NCBI GenBank assembly: GCA_963978905.1
Contig: OZ022257.1
Location: 29,031,274-29,095,273 of the forward strand
DNA from: Trichostrongylus colubriformis
Taxonomy: Eukaryota > Nematoda > Chromadorea > Rhabditida > Trichostrongylidae
Length of the DNA stretch: 64,000 nt
Direction: 5' to 3'
Of this stretch, positions 1 through 12,401 are shown in pieces (positions within the stretch are counted from its first letter, which is position 1; every line of letters begins with the position of its first letter). Made by a program: the position numbers and the translations under genes. Under the pieces are notes generated by a model. The model did not search any database, had not been told where the DNA came from, and was given only the letters and a program-made list of their open reading frames with translations.

Positions 1-2500
1 TGAAGGGAATATAATGTTCGCCACTTTCCATTGCGACCTTCTAACTCAAATCGTGCTATATGTATGAAGGGAATATAATGTTCGCCACTTGAAGGCACAA
101 TTCACGATAATATTCGTCGATCGCCGTGCTGTAGATGTTTTAAAAATGCTGAAGAACACAAACATAATGGAGAAATCGGGTAGTAGCTTTGAAAATCCTA
201 TGCATGAGGCCGTGCCTACCTTCGCATTGGATGAGATCGCAGCACAGACGCGAGGGCTCGCCAAGTTTTTACTTGATCTTTCAACCAAAAATACAAGGAT
301 ATTAATGGCGGGTCTCTACCATACTAAAGCTATATTATACATATATGAGTTCCGTACTCACTTACTACGCATCCTGCCACTCCGGTAGAAGCCCAACTTT
401 CCCAGGGGCCACCTCCTTATGGGTGAAACAAATTTTCGCAAACCCAGCCATTGATTTACGACTTGAGGGAATTTGCTCTCAGGACTCTATGTTTCTTGTA
501 TACAGAAAACATTTGCAATTTGCAACAACGAAAGCAATGGCTCGGATGGAAATGTGTCCTCACTGGGCCCCATTCCGTTCTCCTTCGCCCCCTCCACTAT
601 CGACTGGTCCTCCAACACGACTCAATGTTGGAAAAAGGAAGACGCATGAGATCAGCATAAATTAAAGGAATCAAGCGAATTTCGTTTCGTCAACTTTGAT
701 TGCGAATTGATGGTCTATGTGACTGTAATGGGTTCGGTAAATTTTCTGAAGAAAACAGTGACTCGGCTACCAAAAGTCTTGGGACATTTTATTTTGAGCA
801 TCTTGCATACGACTTACTACTTTCTAAGTATTTAGCTACGCTGCACCGTATTAAGCAAAAAGGAGTTATTATTAGCACATTCTGCGGTTTGAGTGAGAGA
901 TGAACTTTCTCTTAAGCCTGACTTTGGTCCTTTGGATAGATTTCCCGTTGGAGCCTCAAACCAGCATCTCTTAGTAGAACCTGCGACGACTATTACGGAC
1001 GATCACGCCTTCGCGCCATTCATTGTCGACGATGGTGGGCTATTGTGGACAATGATCGATTTGTTAGATTAGAATTGCTTGAGGAAGAGAGTTGGGAGAA
1101 AAGAGTTGGGAAACAATAAAGTACTGAAAATGAAACAAATTCTTGGAGAACAAAATTCAGTGATGCACCATGCGATCAGGGAAGGAATCAATTAAAATCG
1201 AATAAGTAGTCAAGGCTTGTAGGGCTGCTATGCAAAAAGCTCGAAAAAATATCGCTTTTTGAAGCACTTAACACCGCGTGAGGGTATCCTCAGACCAACA
1301 GCGATATCCACAGGTTGAAGTCGAGAGAGACGGAGCTCTGGTATAGAAAAGGCTGTTCACAAAAAAGGTCAGATCGTGGTCTTGCGGTCTAGACCTCTAG
1401 TGACCGAAGTCCAACACCGCCAGTCACCGATACCGAAAGGAGTCCTCTGATTGTGGAAACTTCCCTGTTGAAGTGCATAAACAAACAGATTACTGAGTGA
1501 CTATGGTGTAAATTTATGCTCGATTTCGGTCATATGCAAATCTAGAAAAGGACCATGAACAGCGAGTGACGAGCATCAATGATCAAATGCTGAGCCCCGG
1601 CTTTTTCAAACACTTTTGGAGGCTGTTGCCGGGAGAGAATTATAATATGTACGTCAACAAAAGATCAAATCATTTAAACTGACAAAACAGCAGACTGCGC
1701 TATTTTGGCAACAGGTCGTCTAGAGCTTAGTCTATATTTTCAGCGCCAGCGGTCGCTAGCTGACCGCTGCATTATCCACTTTCGAGCACAATCATGTAAA
1801 ACGGCGATGTTTTTAGTACACACAAAGTACTCAGTGGCTGGAAGGTACCACCTAGGAGCAAAATGTCTCACGCGAGTTCCAACAGTGGTCGACTATGAAG
1901 CCTACTGTGCAGGCAGCTTTGAAAACAATTTCCTAACTTACTTTGCAGTCAATAGGGACTCTGAACGTTGGATCACTGATCGGGAAGACTGGAGAGATTG
2001 CCGACTTAAAAGCACCGATGGGGGAGGGGTGAACTTGGTAAATCGGGGGAATATGAAAGTAGAAGTGCTCATCAATATAAGAGTAGAGAAAGAACGACAT
2101 AAAACTGCGAAATATCGAGAGACAGGAACCCGAAGATCACCCCCCCCCCTCCCTCGCGGCCCTCTGCGTTGCTGGCCGGGGTGGACTGCAGAGAGGTCAA
2201 AGGCTGAATTAGCCGGCTGCGACCGTTTTTTCGCCCCTCCCCGGTGACTCGCCCGGCCGCAACACCGCAGGACCACATGCCGTGCTGCGGGGTCGTCATA
2301 AGAGCCCAAGCCGCTTTTTTCAATGCGATTTTCGCCACATAGGACTTCTTTTGAAGTAGAAGGTTAGTTTCCAGAGAACATGTACCTGCATATCCTAGTT
2401 TCTCTTACACTACCGGTGCCTTTAATGAGTCAAAATCCAAATCCTATGCCTCCAGGAAACACGCTGGAAAGGCACTAAGGCAGTGGGACTAGAAAGGAAG
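1..2500. other. Intergenic, no gene recognised; direct repeat at the left edge
   Basis: No reading frame here gives a recognisable protein. A 26-base direct repeat starting TGAAGGGAATATAATG occupies 1-26 and 64-89. From 88 the sequence AAGGCACAATTCACGATAAT resembles the terminal inverted repeat of the TTAA-flanked elements at 8181, 47410 and 61980, but no matching right end was found. The stretch around 2130-2300 is GC-rich with a C-tract and has no coding character that I can support. Confidence 0.5.
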
Positions 2501-2519
2501 TCAAATTCCTCTACAACTG

Positions 2520-3286
2520 GCAACGTCGACGACATTGCCGATAGTGGATACCAGAGAAGAACTTAAGACGAAGATGCAGAGATGGCAGGCAAGGCTGGCA
2601 GAGAACGGCCTGCGAGTAAATGTCGAGAAGAACGAATTCCCGAGCTCCCAGATTGCCCGAGGTCCACCGTAAATCGACATGTCGAAAGTATCGAAAAGGA
2701 TGAGGACTCTCGATACTCGGGAAGTGGTATAGCCGGGGATGGCACTGTATACTAGGCCGTGAGAGCTTTAATAAATATGGCATGGCTGAAATGGAGAGAG
2801 TCCACAGGAATTCTCTGCGATCGACGATGCTGCAGGATTGTAAAGGGCAAGGTATACCGATCGGTGATAAGACCCGCAGTGCCTTACGGCAGCGAGTGTT
2901 GCCACATAATAAAGAATCACGAGAGGCAGCTACATTCCGCAGAAATGAGGATGCTGAGATGGGCATGTGGCCGGACGCCGCTTGATAGGGTCTGGAGCGA
3001 GGACGTCAGGGCAGTCAGAACCGGTCCAGTTGAAGTTGAGGGAGCAGCGGCTCAAATGGTAGTGTGCTGAGGAGGTAGGTAGATCACCCAATTGGAATGG
3101 TGTAGAGTTCGAAGTACTCGGCAAGCCACACCGAGAAGCCCAAAGCAAAGGGGGAAGGACGTCATCAAGACTGATCTCGCGAAAGTAAAAGCAGCGGCAG
3201 AAGATGGCCTCGACAGAAGAAAGTGGCGACAACTGACAAGAACAGCGCACCCCGCAATGGCGCGGTATGTACTGACGCTAGGGTGA
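2520..3286 (+). pseudogene. RTE-like LINE fragment (C-terminal part of the reverse-transcriptase protein)
   Basis: Three successive plus-strand pieces read like the end of an RTE-clade pol protein. Around 2549-2670 is EELKTKMQRWQARLAENGLR, matching the segment after the polymerase active site. At 2759-3070 come WLKWRESTGILCDRR, IRPAVPYGSECC and EMRMLRWACG. At 3092-3286 come a KDVIKTDLAKV segment and WRQLTRTAHPAMAR, the usual end of this protein. In-frame stops near 2671 and 2730 and frame changes show that it is dead. The endonuclease and the catalytic YADD region are missing, so this is a 5'-truncated copy, as is usual for LINEs. Family assignment is from remembered motif patterns. Confidence 0.8.
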
Positions 3287-3414
3287 AGAAGACTCACTTC
3301 GCCTGAAGAGATGAAAGAAAGACGGACCCACCTCCTTGGTTCACCCCGATTTTCTACTACTATGTTCTAAGGGTATTTTCACGGTTCATTTTTGTAGTCA
3401 TTCATTTTTATATA

Positions 3415-4144
3415 TACAGGGGGTGCCGAAAAAAGTAATTTTTGTCCTCCTTTTTCAACCCCACATTAGTCGAACTTCGGCCACTCCCGACTAATTTCAT
3501 CCCTGGAGTGGAAAGCAGACCTCACCCTATCACTGTTCTCCGTTACAGCCTTCTGCATGAGTAGGAACGGTTGCTTGTTTCGATTGAATAAGATGTGTTA
3601 CCTCAACTGGGCAGAATCCGAAACTTCGTCGCCCTCGTTCACAACCTTGCTAAAGTCAGTTTACTCTGGGTACCTGAGAGGATTCATACTGGGTGGTGTT
3701 TTTGAATATTCCGTTTTTTTCGGGTTCCCAACGCCCTTCGTTTGCAAGAGCCAGAACGTGCCATTACCACTGAAACCCCTCCGGGGGCAGGTTTGAGGCA
3801 TGAAAAATGATACTCCTGATCATAGCAGCCTTGCCCACGCAGCAAAGGCTCTGTGACTTCCATGATCCGAAAGGCCAACCCCTAGGAAGCTTCCCACCAA
3901 AGACCCACCACGGAACTTGGCTCCACTGTTTTAGGGGCACCTTGATACCGTGAGTGCAAGCCCGACTGCGCAGCTTGAAGGCTCCATATTTTTATGAAAG
4001 TGGAAGTGGTGAGTCTCAACTGCTTTTAGAGGACCATTTCGGGAACATTTTGCCCCAATAATTTTATCTCTTTAGTTTCCCTATGTTTTGTATACTTGGC
4101 GGATGTGAGCCGTGAGCAAAATTACTTTTTTGGCACCCCCTGTA
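3415..4144. mobile_element. Non-autonomous TA-flanked inverted-repeat element, copy 1
   Basis: The element runs 3417-4142 (726 bp). Its left end begins CAGGGGGTGCCGAAAAAAGT and its right end is the reverse complement, CAGGGGGTGCCAAAAAAGTA. A TA lies on each side (3415-3416 and 4143-4144), as expected for a Tc1/mariner-superfamily insertion. An inverted relative lies at 25882-26623. Both translate to a similar stretch containing SGYLRGFILGGV (3557-3796 plus here; 26264-26617 minus there), so either a coding remnant or plain nucleotide conservation is shared. No transposase motif is visible. Confidence 0.75.
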
Positions 4145-5860
4145 GATAGTGAGGCAAGCAATGTGAAAACGAGGAGTCCCGAAGATGAGTTCACTTAGTG
4201 GTCTACGATATTTTTGGGAAATACCAACGATTTCTCTCTAAACTTTTACCGGCACTGGCCCGCTATATGCGTAGTAGCTGCGATTGTAGCCATCGAGAAA
4301 TATGAAAACATAAGTGAACACAAGCCTGCCGCTTACTTCTATGATCTATGCCTTACATTATAGGCTCACTTGAATAGTGGCTTCTTCGAGGATAAACATG
4401 CTCTGTTCAGAAGAAAGCAAACATTTGGAAATTTTTAAAATTGTAATTGCTAGTAAAATTTAAAAAAAGTTAAAATTAGTAATTTCTCCTGGATGGCGGT
4501 TTTCAACGTTAGAAATTTCAATGCTACCGAAATGTTTACAGTCGATCCAGAAGTCTCGCATCGGGTTGCCTCCTAGGTACTTGATCGAATATAATATTAC
4601 GTCTCACGATCACTCTTAAATTTTAAAAGAGCAACCTAATGCATTGCTGGTAAGAATTTGAACACGTTCATCGATTCGAGAGATATCGAAAGAAATGCAG
4701 AATAAGGGAAGGAGTGAACAACATTATTAGTCGACATTAGCGAAGCATAACCAGATCAAAGTGAAAGGTCATTAAGAACGTTTGACGTATTACTCTCAGT
4801 TTCGAAACGGCAACAACGATCTGAATCGGCTTAAACTGGAAGTGCTTAGGATTGAGAAATTAACCTTGAACGTGCACTGACGAAATCGAAGTTTTTAGAG
4901 AGAGCATAAAAGTCTTGCTAAGAAAGGGTTTCGCGTAGTTTTAAAAATGCTCTTGATCGAGCTTCTGAGCAAAGGACGGTGAAATTCGTGATTTATTGAC
5001 GAGAGGTAGTCATTTATGATCTGCCAAGACTGTTTATGCTAGACGTACTGTGATAATTCGGAGATCTCACAACTGATTTTCCCTATGATAATTCGATCGA
5101 TTGGAACAGGTTCTGGGTGATTGTGAGGGGAGCTCACGCGACGCGCATCGCTAATTCATCACTGACCATGACAAGAGTGACACCAATGCTAATGTAATTT
5201 ATCGCCTTCGTCAATTACTCTTTCATAAATGCTTATTGAAACGTGGAAATCCAAACCGAATAAGTGTGGTACTGGGCAGAGGAACTTTATGTGACAAAAG
5301 GATTTTTAGCGCTGTCCGGATCACAGTTTTGAAAATGTTCTGACCACTGGCTCCAACATTGGAATGACGTAGTCTGCATATTTGAGTAATTTTGCGTTAC
5401 ACTTCGTTTTGTGAGGAGCTAATTTCATGTTCTGCCTTTGATACACAGTGCTCTGTGGTAGTATCGATAAGCGAAATAGTTAATAGGTATACATTGGTAT
5501 TTAGTAACATGAAGCAGTTTCGTACCAAAATCCGTATGTAAGACTGTGCATTTATTACCGTGCTGCCTGCAAGTGACTGCCTTTCGAAGGTCGTGATCAG
5601 ATTCCACGGGTTGCGTGCCATTAAAAGAGAAATGCGTGTGGGCGTCTGACGCGCCACGCTATGGGTACGAGTAATCGTGAGAGACCGTCATCGTTCAAAT
5701 AACCCGCTGAATACTGTGCTGCTCCTACCTAGCACCCATCGCAACTCACGCCGAATGCCGCGGCCCGAATTTCCGTTGCTGATGACACATACTCAGTAAT
5801 TGGGGCATCGTGCGCCTGCATACAGCCGCCTTGGTACTCTTCACCAACTATGCGTGGCTG
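4145..5860. other. Intergenic, nothing recognised
   Basis: AT-rich sequence with only short open frames in all six frames. I see no recognisable domain, no tRNA-like boxes and no clear terminal repeats. Confidence 0.4.
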
Positions 5861-5869
5861 CGTTCACAG

Positions 5870-5966
5870 CAGGGTCAAGCGTCCAGTTGAGGAAAATTTT
5901 CAAAAAATACGACCCCCCCCCCCAAAAAAAGGGGCCCAATACGACCCCCCTCTCTCTGCTCAAAAA
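5870..5966. repeat. C-tract repeat, copy 1
   Basis: The segment starts GTCAAGCGTCCAG, continues through GAGGAAAATTTTCAAAAAAT, then TACGAC followed by a long C run, an A run, GGGG, and a second TACGAC plus C run. Nearly the same order recurs at 54557-54645, and a shorter version with two TACGAC-C-run units lies at 7348-7393. The C run, A run and GGGG could fold as a small hairpin. Confidence 0.7.
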
Positions 5967-6400
5967 CCACCAATTAAGCATTTGTCGTTTTTTTAAATGC
6001 TCCACACCAATATACAACTAAATGGACACAAAAACCCGAAAAATATTTGATACAGGTGGAATTCCCAGTACTATACACTCAATGTATAATCTATGAATCC
6101 TGGATTCCAGATCGCATCACGCTTCTACCTCATAATCGAACAATTCCAAACAATAATTCAGAATACTCTACACATCTAGAGAAGTTAAGGGTCTCATATC
6201 AGGCGACGGCTGCGACGCGGCGATCACGATAGAGCGCGGTATCTTCCCCATACTAAATTCCGACATTTTGGAAATAGTTCAAACTTTACCTAGAGCCCAT
6301 CTTTCGAACAGCTGTGAACTGTTTTTCTAATAACTCCCTTAGACCTATCTATTGGTCGCATGCTTTCCCTAATGGTTGCTTAGCTCTCGATATGGAATTC

Positions 6401-6775
6401 CAGTTGAGGATTAGTTGAGGAAAATTTCTAAGTGTTTCCCGGAAATGGCCATAACTTTTTTCAAACATGACCATATGAGTTCGTTTTGGTGAAGCGGAGT
6501 CTGCTAGGTTGTCGCTTTCGAACGACTACCTGAGATATGCCATATCTTCAAAACGAAGGAAGTTATTTCGAGAGAAGCCAGTTAAGGATTAGTTGAGGAA
6601 AATTTTGAAGTGTTTCACGGAAATGGCCATAACTTCCTTCAAACTCAACCATATGAGTTCATTTTGGTGAAGCAGAGTCTGCTAGGTTGTCGCTTTCGAA
6701 TGACTACCTGAGCTATGCCATATCTTCAAAATGAAGCAAGAAAAGTTCAAAAAAGCCAGTTGAGGAAAGCTTTTT
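6401..6775. repeat. 178-bp tandem repeat, two copies plus the start of a third
   Basis: Units start at 6401, 6579 and 6757 with CAGTT(G/A)AGGA. The first two share long blocks including GGAAATGGCCATAACTT, ACCATATGAGTTC and GAGTCTGCTAGGTTGTCGCT. The third is cut after about 18 bases. The unit start resembles the segment before the C-tract repeat at 5883, so the two may belong to one larger repeat family. Confidence 0.8.
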
Positions 6776-8180
6776 CTCGTCGAATTTGCGAGATCTTCCC
6801 ACGAATCTTCCCAAAAACCGATTCATTGTTACTGAAATTTTTCCAGTATGCATCCTTCGCTCTCGAAGGCCTAGTGGGAAGGCGAGAAGCGTCGGTCAGC
6901 TTTTCTGTGGGATGCGCCATGCATGGGGATTTCATCCACATTCTTAATGAATACAAACGTTTTTCCGGTCCGCATAGTGGCCGCTAACACTAGATTACGT
7001 AATTGCGATCGTAGTAAGATACGAAATAGGTCTATATCAGCTAATTTTTCTTTTCCTTCCCATAGTTTCTGGAGTATTCATCCACAGTGATACCCATGGA
7101 TAGATTCCGCTTCCACGGCCAATCAATAAATTTCGGAGGTGTCTCTGTAGGTGAAACCGGTGGCAGCGAACCAATGAAAGGGTCATTGACATTGGTTGGC
7201 TTCGTTGTGGATCGCGCCATGCATGAGGTTTCCATGATGATTATGTTAAATTAGTTTTGGGTTCAAACCCAGCTAGTCAGTTTTATCATTTCTCTTCTCA
7301 CACTTTAGACCATCAGCGTGAGAAATTCTCTTGATCACTGCCTACCTCAGCAATTACGACCCCCCCCTCCTGACGGACCAAATACGACCCCCCTGTTGAG
7401 GATTCCTCAACGGAGGCTTGACCCTGGTTCACAGGCAATGAGGCAGAACGGCACATGCGGAGGTGTAGAGACCACAGGCAACGAGGTAAAGTGGTACAGG
7501 TGCCCTTTCGCTGCGAAGTATGAAGCCGGCCCACTACCAGACCCTCCATTAATTGTGAAAAAAACCACGAAAAACTCGGATCCACGTTTTTCTATTTAAC
7601 TGTAACTCGAGTTGTGTTCACTTAATCTTTTATGGAAATATACTACTTATATCCGTTCATCGAGCTCCACAAGATGGTCTTTCCTCTACTTCAAGAAACA
7701 GCTTTACGTCCTCGCATGCACAAAGTGACAGTAAGCACTCATTATTGTGCGACGATAACTATAATTATAACCAGGAAGCAGAGCTGCCGTTACCTTGATT
7801 CAACAACCCGTAGAGATACGATCCCTTCGAATGTAAATAAAAATTGCTTTTTTATTCTTCAATGGTGATACTGCGATTGGTATCACTTCTCCTCTGCTAT
7901 TATGGAATCATCTTCTGATCATTGATTGAGTCGTTTTTAGATTTCAACGACCTTACTGCACCCAACGAACTTTTACTATTTCGGTAACTGTACCATACTT
8001 ATTTATGCATAGGGTCCATACATCATTAACATGAGTGAAATTATCATTTCCTTTCAAACGCTTTGCCGTTCTACTCTCTAATCTCTCGATCTGGTAACAA
8101 TTAGTCAGCTGACCGGGGTGTGACGCAGGAGGGGAAGCAGGAGATGGTTTTGGTGCGGCATAATACGGAAGTTTAGGAGG
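6776..8180. other. Repeat-rich intergenic stretch without a recognised gene
   Basis: A degenerate C-tract unit lies at 7348-7393. A loosely similar pair, each containing GCGCCATGCATG, lies at about 6910 and 7213. No protein or RNA gene could be supported. Confidence 0.4.
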
Positions 8181-8667
8181 TTAAAGGCACACTCCAGGAT
8201 TATCAGGATATCACATCTCCTGCCGTGGATGGATAGTTCGACCCTAGCCACGTAGGCTGTACCTTTATCGGGGTGTCAGTTCCTGGAGCGTGCAGATCCA
8301 AAGAATCTAGCGCAACAGCTCGGCCCCGCCCACCCCAGCCGGGGGTCTACCTTTACTCTTCGACTCTTATCTTTGACATAGGTAGACCAGCTACTAGCCA
8401 AGATCTGGAAATTGGCAGTAAACCAATCGCCTCATGAAGTAAACCCACTACTGAGTAACCTGACCCCACACTAGGCACCGGAACACTTGCAGCACACCCC
8501 CGGCTGGAGTGGGCGGGGCCGAGCTGTTGCGCTAGATTCTTTGGCTCTGCAGGCTCCAGGAGCTGACATCCACGCCTCGGTAAAGGTACAACCTAAGTGG
8601 CTTGGGTCGAACTATTCATCCACGGCAGGAGATGCGATATCCCAATAATCCTGGAATGTGCCTTTAA
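8181..8667. mobile_element. TTAA-flanked inverted-repeat element, copy 1
   Basis: TTAA at 8181-8184 is followed by AGGCACACTCCAGGATTAT. The right end is the reverse complement of AGGCACATTCCAGGATTAT, followed by TTAA at 8664-8667. The arms (about 8185-8348 and 8500-8663) are about 165 bp long and imperfectly complementary. The 150-bp centre has no coding potential. TTAA duplication is typical of piggyBac and Kolobok superfamilies; with no transposase in sight the superfamily is open. Elements with similar ends lie at 47410-47888 and 61980-62473. Confidence 0.8.
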
Positions 8668-10390
8668 GGGTAAGCCAACCTCAGAGTGGGAGAGCGATCA
8701 TAAACGACAAAAACTCCGCAGGAATTAGCGACTATTCAGAGCAACAACTGGGTGGAAGTTCATCTAGCCCTAAATAAATAAAACGTTCAAATAAATGTTG
8801 GATGTTGAAAAACCATGGCGGCACCATGAGTGCTCATATAACCATTTACCTTGACTAGAGGATAGTGGATAGGACTATGGGTTAATGGATAGATATGTAC
8901 CAGTGTGAGTTAAAAGAAGAAATCCACGATCATGCAAGGCAGTTACTATTCACAACCGTTTGGTAATGACGGAATGATCAATAAATCTATCCGCAGACAG
9001 TACGTCACCATTAGTGTAAGACTGTACGCACGCTATGCCTAGTTTTCGATGTTTGTACCTTCCGTCTTCTGACTAGAAGAAGGTCTCGTGAAAGTGGCGT
9101 CAAGGTGCATGCAACCCATGCTGAGTTGGTTTGTCAATTAATCAACTGCTGAGAAATTCCTCTCATTCCTCCTATCACTTTGCTGCAGATCTATTGCAAT
9201 GAAGCCACAAACCTGTGCTTGTAGTTGGTAGAAAGCGCCAATTTTAGCTTTTACTAGGCGCATGGTAAAGAAGCTTCCGAAGTGAACGTGTGAGCATTCA
9301 AATTTTCATTCCAATAGACTCGAAAGCTTTCGCACAAATCCGGAGAAAGCGATTGCAACAGAGTATAAGCCCTTCACGGCAGCTCGGAACTCCTATTGTG
9401 CGTTTTCTCCAAGCTCAAACTAGCACATATCTTCTAGTGGAGACTCTTATTGTTAAAGAGCAGCTCAGCAAAAGTTAAACCTTACAGACTTGCAGCTGCC
9501 ACGAAACAATTAATTTTTACCGCATCATTGAGAATAGCTGGGGATTGACCACTTCCTCAGCCCGCCCCGATTTGACTCTCAAATAGCACAGGAGTGCCAT
9601 GAATGCAATGATGTGTGACATCTTAATGAATATTGAAAGTAAGTTTGGCTAGCCTTGGAGTCTGCCATTAGCTAATGCCTCACTTGAAGTCAGTGGTGAG
9701 GCAGAGCTCAAAGGATGGGATGCATTATTGCGGAGTTGTGGTCTGCGGAGAAGGAGCTACTGTAGAAATACAGATTTGTGGGAGTTGCCGAAATGTGGAT
9801 TGCGCGTAAAAGGCGTAAAGTGCCCTCTCGTCTTTTCGAAGCTCAAAAACCGATACGTACCCAGTCCTTCCACATTTCACGACATTTTATTTTCACAACC
9901 TCTTCATTTTCAAACTAAAGATCAGTTTTCTCAGCCGATACACAAAACTTGAAGTTCAGGCGTTGATCAAAACGACGAGAATCGTGATGATAGTGGTTTG
10001 ATTACACAATGACTTGCGCGGTCAGCTTTATATCAGTGCTTTCATCCTCCCAGACGATTCCAGTGCAAAGTCGGTGACCCCGAAGTGATGAAATGCTCGG
10101 TTGGCCTTGTGCATGCGTTGATGCAGGACTTGATCCCCGCCTCATAAAAGTGGGGATGCGCGTCACCTGTCACTAAACCACATCCGCCTCCAATCCATAC
10201 ATACGTGCATATGTATCTTCATTTTCCGCATGTTCCGCAATTCTGCAAAATTGCAAATTCCACGATTATGAGGTATGGCCAGAGGTTTCATTTAGATCAT
10301 TGACACAAACCTTTGATACTGACCGATGGATCCACTCATCACATAAGCCGACCGATTACGGGCGCGTCGTTCAGACCGGTACGGACGATA
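8668..10390. other. Intergenic, nothing recognised
   Basis: Only short frames without recognisable domains. I see no terminal repeats or tRNA-like promoter boxes. Confidence 0.4.
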
Positions 10391-10394
10391 AGCC

Positions 10395-10780
10395 AGCGTT
10401 CATAGTCTCGAGGTTTGCGGAACTGTAGAGTCAAGGAATTTGCGGAACACGATAAAGGTACGTATCGATTGGGAGAATGGCGGAATTTGCGGAATTGTGG
10501 TAATGCAGAATTGTCGAATTTGCGAAAAAGCATCAGATACGTATTGATTTCCATACTACAGATGAGTAGAGGATTAGAGAAACTTGGAAGCAGGGATTGT
10601 CATTTTTCCCTCAATTCTGCAAATTCCAGATTCTGCATATCCGAAAATTCCACAATGCTCCCGGTCGAAACGTATCTATTCTTCTTTCTACAATTCCGCT
10701 AAGCCCGCACTTCACCCAATCGATACCTTTTTAGTGTTTTTCGGGAATTCCGCAATCCAGCAATTCCGCTGTGAAAGTAA
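10395..10780. repeat. Degenerate GGAATTTGCGGAATTG minisatellite with an inverted half
   Basis: Variants of GGAATTTGCGGAATTG and GCGGAACT recur on the plus strand at about 10410-10525. Their complements (CAATTCTGCAAATTCC, GGAATTCCGCAATCC, CAATTCCGC) recur at about 10610-10775, so the block is an imperfect inverted array. ACGTATCGATTGGG near 10460 has a partner around 10720 (CCCAATCGATACC), which supports the fold-back reading. Confidence 0.6.
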
Positions 10781-12280
10781 AAAAATACGACAGCGGCTGG
10801 GCAGCAAGAGCCCCTTACAGCTCAATGGCACGCTTTTCACCGAAAATCTGGAGCAAAATGTCTTCCGGGGCCATTAATTTTCCTAAAGATGTGACACATA
10901 GAAGCCCCTCATTAAAGACAGTGATAGGGGGCTGGGAGACACAAAAGAAAGCTAGGGGTCTGAGAAGACTATATGTGACGAGATTTTCGATGACAAAGAT
11001 TTCCCCCGGACCTTACAAGAGCCCTCTACTTTAACAACTGCCACTTGCCCGAACTTTTTCGGCCTAACTCGCCCCTTTCAAGAGCGGACGGCGGAGGAGG
11101 GGTCTTATTTTTCGTGTTTTGACTGTTTTATTCCATTTTTTCTTCAATTCTATACTATCGACGTCGACCTTCCTATCTTTCGATATTCGGCCCGAATTGC
11201 CTTACCACTGTTTTTAACCAAATCACCTCTATGACTACTTCGTTAAGTTAAATCGCGATTGCCATTATTCTCCTTTGTACAAGTTCTTTCACCGTTGGAG
11301 ATTTTGGTGGACTGGTTCTGTCGCACGTATCCGCGCTTGCAGTGCTCCGCTGTCATCCCACGTTTGTCTAACCGGCCGATGCTGGAAGTTCAATTGTGTT
11401 TTGATCAATTTTCTTTACTCGACGATTGGAGCAGAGAGGGCTGCTTTTTTCTATTTAACGATCCGCGGGTTTTCACTTTGTATTTCCCATTCTGCTGCTT
11501 CAATTTCTGTTCTTTTAGATGATCTACTTGATCATTTTGTTTGCTCAGCGTTGGTAGCAAACAGTTGCGTCACTCTCTCGAATGGGTGTGGAAATCTCTC
11601 GGCTGTAAAGTTGCCCCAATGGAGGCACTTATCCATGAATACCAATATCGAATACCTTTCACTTGTAAACGCCCAGAGTCAGAGGTTTCCACGCCGAAAC
11701 AAGATACCTGTATGCTGCAGGTTCACCCATCGTGTAGGTATGTGCTTCGACCTTGAGTATAGTGGCCTTCATTTCACTCCTACAGTGTTCTGTAATGTTC
11801 ATGATAATTGAGAAACGCGCATTTCACGGATCATGAAGAAAGCGCTCAGGTCTGGCAGTATGTTCGAAATTGATTGTGGCCATTGGAAGACCCATCCGCA
11901 GGATCAAATAATAGCAAGAAAAATCAGGTACCATTGTTAAGAGGTAGCCTGGAAAAGAGTGTTGGTAGCTGTTGTTCACAAAGAGAAAACCCATTTCCAG
12001 GAATAGTGTGATTCGCCTGAAACTTTTTGCTAAGCTTTCCTGTCGTGCTGTAGTTTGCTGAGCAACTATTTCCGAAATTTCGTGCCAGTGAGATCGACCT
12101 CCGCTATACTGACTGTCCCACAGGTCTACGCTTTCCCGTTTGTTCATGTTCCATCAACGATTTGACCGAGATTCCCGACATTGTCCGGCAGTGCACAGAG
12201 ATTGTCGCTGACCAAAAAACCTCACTACCCGGTTTCTGGCAGTTTTCGAAAGGCGTCAGTGGAATCGGGGCGCCGAGATC
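10781..12280. other. Intergenic, upstream of the collagen gene; nothing recognised
   Basis: No domain or repeat end recognised. The 178-aa open frame at 11275-11811 has no collagen-like or other familiar character and overlaps a different open frame, so I do not call it a gene. The last few hundred bases presumably include collagen regulatory sequence. Confidence 0.4.
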
Positions 12281-12281
12281 A

Positions 12282-12287
12282 TATAAA
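12282..12287 (+). promoter_or_regulatory. Probable TATA box of the collagen gene
   Basis: TATAAA lies in the context ATCATATAAATGT, about 115 bp before the collagen ATG, next to a GC-rich segment and a pyrimidine-rich stretch. A TTTCAG at 12301-12306 could be a splice or trans-splice acceptor in the leader, but that is only a possibility. Confidence 0.55.
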
Positions 12288-12401
12288 TGTACGCGGCGCA
12301 CTTTCAGTCCGCGCCGCGTTCTCGTTCCGTGTTTGAGCCAGCTCTTCTAATCCTCTGTCTCTACACCCATTTTGTCTTACTAACCTATCAAAGGATATAA
12401 A

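Noticed and set aside
1938..2338. Overlapping 88-180-aa frames in a GC-rich block
   Set aside because: GC-rich sequence lowers stop frequency on several frames at once; no domain is seen in any of them.
11275..11811. 178-aa open frame on the plus strand upstream of the collagen gene
   Set aside because: No recognisable domain, no supporting splice context and an equally open overlapping frame; likely chance.
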